Source: CBDUQI01 sp965369325 (GTDB lineage Bacteria; Pseudomonadota; Gammaproteobacteria; Steroidobacterales; JBCBZW01). From it: DNA of 16,302 nucleotides. Within the stretch, counting starts at the first letter, position 1, and each line of letters starts with the position of its first letter. The translations under genes were made by a program, and so were the position numbers. Where the stretch lies: NCBI GenBank assembly GCA_965369325.1, contig CBDUQI010000133.1, forward strand, positions 1 through 16,302. Direction: 5' to 3'. The notes under the pieces were generated by a model. That model was given only the letters and a program-made list of their open reading frames with translations. It did no database searches and was not told where the DNA came from. Of this stretch, positions 8,801-15,400 are shown piece after piece.

Positions 8801-9396
8801 TGTGCTTGCGCCAATTTAACGACCTTAGCACGCAGCATCTGATCCTGAGCAAGGTCAAACGGGCGGTGCGCCTCTTCCTCAACCAGCGTTCGCATCCGGT
8901 CCACTGCGACGACCTCGCGAAGATTACTGAAGTCGACATACTCAAAATCAGGCTCATCCGGCGAGAGCAATACCTGACGAGGTTCACCGCCAACCGCCCG
9001 ATACACGGTTCGCAGCACTTCGTGGCGCATCAGAATTTCACCAAGTGCCGCACGGAACGCTTCTACGTCGAATGCCTCGCGCAACTCGATCAGTTGCGAC
9101 ATGTTGTAGTGGCCGCTCTGCCCCTCCAACTGGTCGATAAACCACAAACGTAGTTGCGAGTACGAAAGCGGCGATTCCTCGCGCCGCAGCTGCGGCTCGA
9201 TCGGGGGCAACACGGTTTTCTGAGCGAGCTGAAGGGATTCGAGATACTCGATAATCTCAGCACGCCGGGCGCGAATCTGCGTCTTCGCGGCCTCGGTGAA
9301 CTCGCCACCACTCAGGCGATACCCCAACTTGCCCGCCTCACTAAACAGGTACACACCATTGGCGGCAAGGCCACCGACCAGTTCAGCGACCGTCAT
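2779..9396 (-). CDS. Nonribosomal peptide synthetase, two modules: TubC-dock-C-A-PCP-C-A-PCP
   Basis: Complete two-module NRPS of 2205 residues that adds two amino acids to the chain delivered by the upstream synthetase. Domains: TubC_N-type docking domain 1-55; C about 73-512 (HHIASDGWS, IGFFVNTLVLR); A about 515-1022 (YTSGSTGRPKG, NMYGPTE, YRTGDIGR, A10 Lys1020); PCP (LGGHSL, Ser1074); C about 1130-1577 (HHIATDGWS); A about 1580-2085 (YTSGTTGRPKG, NAYGPTE, YRTGDRVR, Lys2082); PCP (VGGHSL, Ser2135); acidic tail ending DRERLVL. I chose ATG 9396 over ATG 9402. AGGAAGGA (9402..9409) sits 5 nt before 9396 but abuts or overlaps the 9402 codon, and 9396 gives the classic 4-nt ATGA overlap with the upstream stop. 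The alternative start would add only Met-Ala. Both A domains have Lys at pocket position 239. No epimerase or thioesterase is present, so the chain passes to the protein encoded next. Confidence 0.97.
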   Translation of the reverse strand: MTVAELVGGLAANGVYLFSEAGKLGYRLSGGEFTEAAKTQIRARRAEIIEYLESLQLAQKTVLPPIEPQLRREESPLSYSQLRLWFIDQLEGQSGHYNMSQLIELREAFDVEAFRAALGEILMRHEVLRTVYRAVGGEPRQVLLSPDEPDFEYVDFSNLREVVAVDRMRTLVEEEAHRPFDLAQDQMLRAKVVKLAQAHYVVACTMHHIASDGWSLGVLKSEFAALYQAYREGAPSPLAPLDIQYSDYAVWQHETLRGEYFESQLAYWDGKLAGIPQLHSLPLDNLRPATQRFEGAGFKSQLPEALSKQLHQVCQDLGATLFMGVHAAFVALLSRYGQAGDVVVGTPVANRSQSELNPLIGFFVNTLVLRASLNDDPTFTQLLVQCRNTALEAYAHQVVPFERLVERLAPARELSHAPLFQIMLSLNNADSSEFASVPGQAVRLGHDRRRLVSKFDLTLNVTEDPHGLVLNWTYNKELFTAQTVERLASMFERLLDCLLSNPNTRISAAQMLTTQEQAQIQRWNSTDTTFPTERCIHELVVQMAQQAPGAIAAVCDDGELSYEQLSRRSADLVDGLHHAGVGPGRVVGLCLNRSSDLLIALLAILRSGAAYCPIDPDWPASRTRFVLDDADVVLTLTDRTQLKKLRALGVEAKVVDDPTWWRDLPAQNSSKAPPKATLCDIAYVIYTSGSTGRPKGVKVTHMAALNLSFSLAQILAQQGLSGHYRWAWNAPITFDSSVKAFTQLCFGVQLHMLSEGLRRDPARLVQYLYERHIDLLDCTPSVLELLLEEAGACSTALPNLIIGGEAIDPTLWSGIVAHCGQSDRFALNMYGPTECTVNATWAQVIGEVPSIGGPLPNVSIRIVDPVGNQVPLGTPGEILIGGMGVSRGYVNRPELNARCFIEEEGTGARWYRTGDIGRWLGTGEIAFLGRHDSQVKVNGVRIECAEIEHHLHRLATVKHALVVANGAPRRLIAYVVSTGGLADEAQTEQWRAALGAHLPDYMVPGAIVPLEAFPLTANGKVDTSALPAPQASPSSQYCAPVTELERKLCRVWEAALGIEPVSTTANFFTLGGHSLMATRVASGIGRFLGKEVPVRALFEYKTVRALARHLESEQLTQQASIPVAPAQAQPVLSFAQERLWFLDRLGGGSSQYNIPLHVVLTEAVNPDALQWALEQVVQRHSILRTTYHSSEGRGYQRVNEVLRLRIARHDLSAQADGAASEQARRIVERDARLPFDLSRDLMLRAHYIALPRARSLIVFNIHHIATDGWSMDVLRKEFEQLYHSYQRGERRSSLPALPIQYVDYAAWQRSHWEAEADSVGRAYWRKTLADMPQVHGLPLDHPRPPRKTFNGAIYRADISHASLAQIRRICAEHDVTMYTLLLAVFSALLSRYSNDTDVVIGTPSVNRPHPDVQSLIGFFVNTLVLRVDLDGDPDFVALLRRCRETMVGAFAHQDTPFEYLVEMLQPERALNYTPLVQIMLVLNQSRRTDKRAVSAPAKEALGITDDVIAKFDLTLNVTEAADALQCTWQYNTDIFEAHSVVGMAESFLRLLDAMLEAPDERVTQLPVLSPDDQIRIDSWNATEQQLPDTWPHQRFEQQAQLIANSVAIRFEHERYTYAQLEQRANQLARYLMTNNVGVGSLVGIYMDRSAEMVMALLGVIKCGAAYVPIDPSFPDDRARYMVEDSRLKLILCQPALQEAAGAFGRPVLALGEALGREALHAHADTPVSDAQISTDSPMAVIYTSGTTGRPKGVMVTHGGVSNFNLAFDAQLKTLNVEVLSDWLASASLSFDLSIKYLLALSRGATLHILNRFDAGDPAVIVRILKSRGIRIFNASPMLVDAVLDVAEAEGFGGFGVIVGGDDVSPRLWKRLAGLGDRHGPRAINAYGPTETTINSTFALITAETTVNIGRPVCNTVLQVLNPGGVAQPIGAYGELYIGGAGVAAGYVHNAELTDERFAYSRARQALRTYRTGDRVRWRTDGVVEFAGRVDGQVKLRGIRIEPAEVEAVLLDIDGIKHAVVVLRNDDSSHYLVAYLVVDPSVFAESEDAIEQGRRVLERRVPAYMVPTAFVCLTDLPLSARGKINRQALPAPQLQAQNVVPPATPTEALLVEAWCALLRQEQISTSANFFQVGGHSLLATRLTARIRERARIELPLRAVFEHPRLSDLAAVIDELVAQRAVLGASDEDAAGASPGDPDQDRERLVL
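2880..6010 (-). other. Module M5: C-A-PCP, signature DLKNIGAINK
   Basis: C domain about 4660..6010 (LSFAQERLW, HHIATDGWS, IGFFVNTLVLR). A domain about 3130..4660: YTSGTTGRPKG, FDLSIK with Asp235 at 4024..4026, IFNASPM, VIVGGDD, NAYGPTETTIN, YRTGDRVR, KLRGIRIEPAE and A10 lysine at 3151..3153. PCP serine codon 2992..2994. The pocket D-L-K-N-I-G-A-I-N-K matches no code I know well. It shares N278, G301, I330 and N331 with the hydroxy-ornithine code DMENLGLINK but has Lys, not Glu, at 239. Substrate unassigned. Confidence 0.88.
6060..9180 (-). other. Module M4: C-A-PCP, signature DSKDIGMVNK
   Basis: C domain about 7850..9180 (PLSYSQLRLW, HHIASDGWS, IGFFVNTLVLR). A domain about 6320..7850: YTSGSTGRPKG, FDSSVK with Asp235 at 7192..7194, LLDCTPS, LIIGGEA, NMYGPTECTVN, YRTGDIGR and A10 lysine at 6337..6339. 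PCP serine codon 6175..6177. The pocket reads D-S-K-D-I-G-M-V-N-K. Lys239 with Asp278 and the DCTPS context resemble the Glu-type code DAKDLGVVDK, but Met322 and Asn331 differ. Glu or Gln is a weak prediction. Confidence 0.88.
9230..9396 (-). other. TubC_N-type N-terminal docking domain (middle synthetase)
   Basis: About 55 residues before the first C domain follow the TubC_N pattern: helix MTVAELVGGLAANGV, beta pair YLFSEAGKLGYRLSGG, then helices with TEAAKTQIRARRAEIIEYL. This fold is an N-terminal protein-protein docking module that pairs a synthetase with the C-terminus of its upstream partner. Family assignment rests on pattern and position. Confidence 0.85.
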
Positions 9397-9409
9397 AGCC
9401 ATCCTTCCT
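9393..9409 (-). promoter_or_regulatory. Shine-Dalgarno and ATGA stop/start overlap (translational coupling)
   Basis: AGGAAGGA at 9402..9409 lies 5 nt before ATG 9396, whose last two bases plus the next A form the TGA stop of the upstream gene. This supports coupled translation and a single transcript, and it decides the start of the middle gene. Confidence 0.8.
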
Positions 9410-9460
9410 CTGTCACATCGGCCGTCTCCATCGTGTCTTTCAACGCACTGATGGACCGAT
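9393..9460 (-). other. C-terminal tail of upstream synthetase, putative docking peptide
   Basis: After the last carrier-domain helix the protein continues with about 20 residues (SALKDTMETADVTEEGWL) and stops. The tail is acidic with a hydrophobic end. Such short linear motifs are known partners of TubC_N/beta-hairpin docking domains, and the next protein begins with one. The binding role is inferred from position and composition. Confidence 0.5.
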
Positions 9461-12400
9461 AACTTTCACAGTGCGCTGCAATCTGCTGGATCGTTCGAAG
9501 TTCGAAAATGACTTTTAGTGGCAGCTCCACCGACAGTACCCGGCGGACTTCAGCGATCATTCTTGTCGCTAGCAGAGAATGCCCGCCTAGTTCAAAAAAG
9601 TCGTCGGTGATGCCGATCTCCTCTACCCGCAACAACGCACCCCACAACTCAACTAAACGCCGCTCCAGTTCAGTACTCGCCGGCACAAGTGCTCTTTCGC
9701 CCGGTGCATCTGGCGCCGGAAGGGCCTGTCGATCAACTTTGTTACCCGCCGTCAGCGGTAGTCTTTCAAGGACACAGATCGCATGCGGACGCATATGCGG
9801 GGGCAACTTTGCGAATGCCTCCTGTCGGACGGATGAGGACAACGATTCAGCATCTACCTCTTGATCCGGCACCAGGTAGGCAACCAGTTGAGTGTCATCG
9901 TGGTCGTTGCGGGTCATCACCACCGCCTCGGCAACGCCGCCGACGGCGCACAGCACTTGCTCGATTTCCGCCGGCTCTACCCGATGGCCATGTATTTTTA
10001 TCTGCTCGTCCTGCCGACCGAGAAACTGGAGATTCCCGTCCGTGCCCCAGCGCACCAGATCGCCGGAGCGGTAGACGCGATGGCCCTGGCGAAAGGGATC
10101 CGCCTGGAAACGGCCTGAATCGTTCTCCGGCACGCCCCTGTACCCACGCGCCAAGCCGGGGCCACCTATGTACAGTTCGCCAGGGGCGCCTCGCGGTGCG
10201 AGCGCACCGTGCGCATCCACCACATAAAGCTGAGCGCCTTCCATCGGCCGGCCGATGGGCAATGTGCCGCGGCGCCCTTCGCTTTGGGGGTACGCAAACA
10301 TCGCACAGCCCACCACGGCTTCCGTCGGCCCGTAGTGATTGTAGAGTTTGCTGTTCGGAAACTGCTGCTGCAGCTCACCAGCAAGCTCTGCTGATAACAC
10401 TTCCCCACCAATGACAAATACCAATGGTGCCAGACTGCGTGCGCTCGCATTGATATTGAGCACGGCGCGAACATGGGTGGGCGTAAGGCGCACCAGCACG
10501 CCGTCCTGCCGCGCCAGCAACGCGCTGACAACCTCGTCGAGATCGGCGGCGCCGGGGAGGATGTCGACGGTATCCCCGCACATCAGCGGGACGTACAATG
10601 CCGGCACCGTGAGATCGACCGCCGCAGAACTGACGACCAGCGACCCGCTCATCTGCGAGCCGTAGTAGCTGCGCCGGGCGTAATCGCAATAAGTCATGAG
10701 TGCCAGGTGGCTCACCTCAACGCCCTTAGCCTGCCCGCTCGAACCGGACGTGTAGATCACGTACGCGAGAGAGTTCTCGGGTGAGATCGCCCGATCATGA
10801 TGGTCGTATTCGCACAGCCAACCCTTCTCCGTCACAGATGCATCCAGCACGAAGAAATCCACGCCGGAGACAGGCAGGCTATCGAGCAGATCTTGGTGTA
10901 CCAGCACCAGGCCGGCTTGTGCGTCCTGGAGCATGTAAGCGATACGCTCGACGCCGGCGGACGGATCCATTGGCAGATACGCCGCACCCGCCTTCATTAC
11001 GGCCAGCATGGCCACGAGTAACTCGATCGACCGCGGGCACAGTACGGCCACCACCTCACCTGGCTCGGTCCCCTGCTCGATTAGATAGTCGGCAAACCGA
11101 TTCGCCCGGCGATTCATCTCGGCGTAAGTCAGGCTGACACCTTTGCATCGAAGCGCAACGGCATCGGGCGTGTGGTGTGTTTGCGCTTCGATGCTGGCAA
11201 CCACGCTTGCGTACTCGTACGCAGGAGCTGGCGGCGGCGCACCCAGCTCGCAAAGCGCTGCTTCGGCATCAGGCCTTAGCAACGCATACCGGCCCACCTC
11301 ACCATCCGGGTGCTGAACGACCGCCTCGAGCAGGCGGGTCATGCTTGCCGCCATGTGCTGGATCGAGGTCGAATCGAACAGATCCTGCCTGAAGGTCCAC
11401 TGCAACCCGAGCCCATCGGAATGTTCGGTAGCGGTGAGATCAAGATCAAAGTGAACAAGATGGTCATCCGTTTGCACAGCCGATACGTCAAGCCCAGGCA
11501 AATGAAGCGCAGGGCGATCGTAGTTCTGCAGCACGAACTTGATCTGAAACAACGCACTGGTACCCAGCTCGCGGTCGTAACCCAGCGCATCGACAATCTG
11601 CTCGAAGGGCACGGTTTGGTTAGAGTAAGCCGCCAGCGCATACTCTCTTACGTTCCCCAGTAAGCTGCGGAACGTGAGTCCTGTCGATACCTGTGTGCGG
11701 AACACCAGGTTATTCAGAAAGTGCCCCACCAGCCCTTCAACATCCGGATGCACTCGCCCGGCAATGGGCGTGCCGACCACGACATCTTCCGCGCCACTGT
11801 GGCGGGCCAATACCACCGCCAGCGCTGCCTGCAGCAGCATGAACAGTGTGGCCCTTTCTTCATTCGCAAGCGCGGTTAGTTGTTCAAGTGTTTGCCTTGA
11901 TATCCGGGTGGTATACAGGCCGGCCGAGTAGCTTGGGTTTCGGGGACGCGGACGATCCAGTGGCAAGCTGTGAACCCGCGGCGCCCCCTCCAAGCGTTCA
12001 CTCCAGAAGGCTAGCTGCCGATTGAGTTCGCCCTCCGCTGAGGAGTCCCTCTGCCAGCAAGCATAATCCGCATACTGTACCGCCAGCGCAGGCAACGAGG
12101 CGGGCTCCCCGGCGGCGAACTGCCCGTACATTTGCATAAACTCCCTGACCAGAATCCCGGTAGACCAACCGTCCGAGGCAATGTGGTGTACCGTAATCAC
12201 CAGCACGTTGTCCTTGGGCGCCAGCGGTATCAGCGCAGCCCGCAGCATGGTGTCGCGTGAGAGGTCAAACGCGGTGCCCTGCTCCCGATGAATCCAGGTC
12301 AGCAGGGCTTCGCGTTCATTGACATCATCATTGCAATCCACTATCTGAAGTTTGCAGGGGCCTGCTGGGCGCACGATCTGCACGTCATGACCGTCACGGT

Positions 12401-15400
12401 TGAGGTAGGTGGTACGCAGAATCTCGTGGCGTGCGATGAGCGCACTCAGCGCACTGTGCAGCGCCTCCTGATCAAGCTTGCCGCGCAAACGCAGTGCGCG
12501 AGTTTGGTTGTAGTGAGGACTACCACCATGCAACTGATCGATAAACCAAAGTCGTTGCTGGGCGAAGGACAGCGGCAAGTCGACGTTGCTCGCGGCTTTC
12601 GCAATACCGCCGATTCCGCTGCTGTGGTTATCCATCCACCGCGCCAGCAAGCGAACGGTGCGGTACTCGAATACTGACCGCACGGGTAACGCTTGGCCCC
12701 GCCTGTCCGCCACCGCGGTGACGACGCGTGTGGCCAACAGCGAGTGCCCACCCATTTCGAAGAAGTCGTCCGTGACACCCACGCGCTGCACCTGCAATAC
12801 CTCCTGCCAGACCTCACACAGCATCTGCTCGGTATCGCTAGCAGGTGCAACATAGGTATTCGCACGTTCTGGTGACGGCACAGGCAAGGCGGCCGGATCG
12901 ACCTTTCCGTTTGCCGTCATCGGCAGCGCGTCGAGCAGCACAAACAGCGATGGCACCATGTAGTCGGGTAAATGCCGACTCAGCGCCCGGCTAAGTTCCA
13001 CCGTGCCAAGCCCGGCGCGCGTTGCGTGTTCATCGGTCACCACGTAGGCGACCAGGCGATCGCCATCGGCTGCGACAAATGCGTCGGCAACGCCGTCACA
13101 CCCGCGGATTGCGCCAACAACTTCTCCGGGTTCAATTCGAAACCCTCGAATCTTAAGCTGATCGTCCACCCGGCGAACAAACTCCAGTTGGTCATGAGCA
13201 TTCAGCCTGACCAGATCCCCGGTGCGGTAAACCTGCGGTTCATCAATGCCCTCGAGCGGGCCGAATCTTTCTGCTGTCAGTGTCTTGTGTCCAACGTATC
13301 CCTGCGCCAGGCTGTCCCCGCTAACACACATCTCTCCGATCGCCCCGGGCGGCACCTGGCGCCCGCGCTGATTGACCACGTACGCGCGCATGTTGGCCAT
13401 AGGGCGTCCAATGGGGACCGTGGGGCCAATGCGCGGGGTAGAGGCCTCCAGCTGGTGTAAGGTGCAACCAATGACCGCCTCGGTTGGGCCGTAATGATTA
13501 AACACTGTGCTAGCTGAGAAGCACCGCTCCAGTTGGTTTGCAAGTTGTTGCGACAGTGCCTCGCCCCCAATCACAAACACATGACGAGCACGCTGGCGAG
13601 GGCGCACGATTGGCAACAATGCGCCCGCGTGCGTCGGCGTCATTCTGAGCAGATACTGCGATTGGCAATCCGACAAAATTCTCGCCGCCTCGCCAATCGG
13701 ATCCTGGTCAGCGACGAATCTCACCGTGCCACCGGCCATGAGCGGTAGGAACAGGCTCGGGAAGGAGATATCGAACGCAGGCGCGGTCACCACCAACGCC
13801 CCGTCCAGTTGCTCCTGATAGTACGTATGCAGGGCGTAACTGAGATACCCGATCAATGCCCGATGCGATACCGCCACGCCCTTCGGTACGCCCGTAGATC
13901 CCGAGGTATAACTGATGTAGCACCGGTGCGTCGGCTGTACCGAACAGTCAAGTGGAACCGTCGGGTCATCGCCCGCCAGCAAGCCCGCGCGAACTTGAGG
14001 GCAACCCAGATCGATTTCGTGCGCGCAGCCCGAGTGTACCGGCTCGGCGCGGTTGTGAATGATTACCTTCGCCTGACAATCCTGCTCTATCAGGGTACGA
14101 CGGGCATCCGGCGTGTCCGGACTGATCAACACAAACGTGCCGCCCGACTGCAGCACCGCAAGAGTACTGACGATGAGGTCGACGCTACGCCCGAGGCTGA
14201 GGATCACCGCCACGTTAGATGCGACACCCGCCTCAACCAATCGGCGGGCGAGCCGATGGCTGCGTGACCGTAAATCTGAGTACGAGATGCTGCCACCAGC
14301 ATCCCTCACCGCGGTGGCATCCGGCGTCTCGCTGGCCTGTCGGTTGATCAGGTCATGGACACAAAGCTGATCAGACCAGGCTACAGAAGTCGCATTCAGC
14401 GTCTGCCACTGCAGGCGCTGTGCCTCGGATCGCATCCCTAATAAGTGAGCCGGAAGGTCTGGCTGGCGGGAGACCGATGCGAGTAAGGCGGCGAAGCTCT
14501 CCGCCATCCGCTCGATCGACTCCCGCCTGAACAGACTGCTGGCGTACAGCCAGTTCACCGCCAACCCATGCGGGCCAGGGATGGCCGTCACTCGAAGGTC
14601 AAACTTGGCCACTTCCACGCCACTATGCAGTGGCTGAACCTGGAGTCCCTCCAGACGCATGTTCACCTCCTCCTGTGCCTGCACCAGGAACATGAGCTGA
14701 AACAGCGGGCTTTGACTGAGCGTGCGCTCGGGTGCCAACTCCTCCACCAGGCGCTCGAACGGGATCGTTTGATTCGCGTGTGCGTCCAGTATGGTGCGAC
14801 GATTCGCTTGCAACAGCTCGGCGAAGCTCCGATCACCCGAGAGGTCTGTCCTTAGCGCAAGGGTGTTCACGAAGAATCCGATCACTGATTCCACATCGCG
14901 GTGGCCGCGACCGGCGATCGGCGTCCCGATCACTACGTCGTCCTCATCGCCATACCTGGCAACCCACAAGGCAAACGCGGTTTCCAGCAAAATGAACAAG
15001 CTCGTATTGTGCTTTTCAGCCAGCGCCGCCAGGTTGTTGACAATGTCAGGCTCGATACTTTGTACCAGGCTCGCAGCGCGGTGATCCGGCGTCGAAGGCC
15101 TGACGAAATCAAGCGGCAACGCATGTACCGAGGGCGCATCTGCCAGCGCCTCCCGCCAGTAATTTAGCTCCTTCAGCAACCTCTCGGCCGCCGCTTCCGC
15201 ACGTTGCCAGCAAGCGAAATCTGCATACTGAATGGGTGTGGGCGGCAGCGACGGTACCCGGCCCTGGCAGAAGTCACCGTACAACTGGGTAAACTCGCGG
15301 ACAAAAACTGCGGTAGACCAATCGTCAAAAATGATGTGATGTAGAACAAACACCAACACGTGCTGTTGCGGTGCCGTCGCAATGACAGTACACCGCAGAA

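Noticed and set aside
9689..10414. Long plus-strand open frame of about 240 codons
   Set aside because: It lies antisense inside the M3 adenylation domain, whose motifs are intact on the minus strand. The translation is rich in Arg, Pro, Ala and His, typical of an antisense frame in GC-rich DNA, with no recognisable motif.
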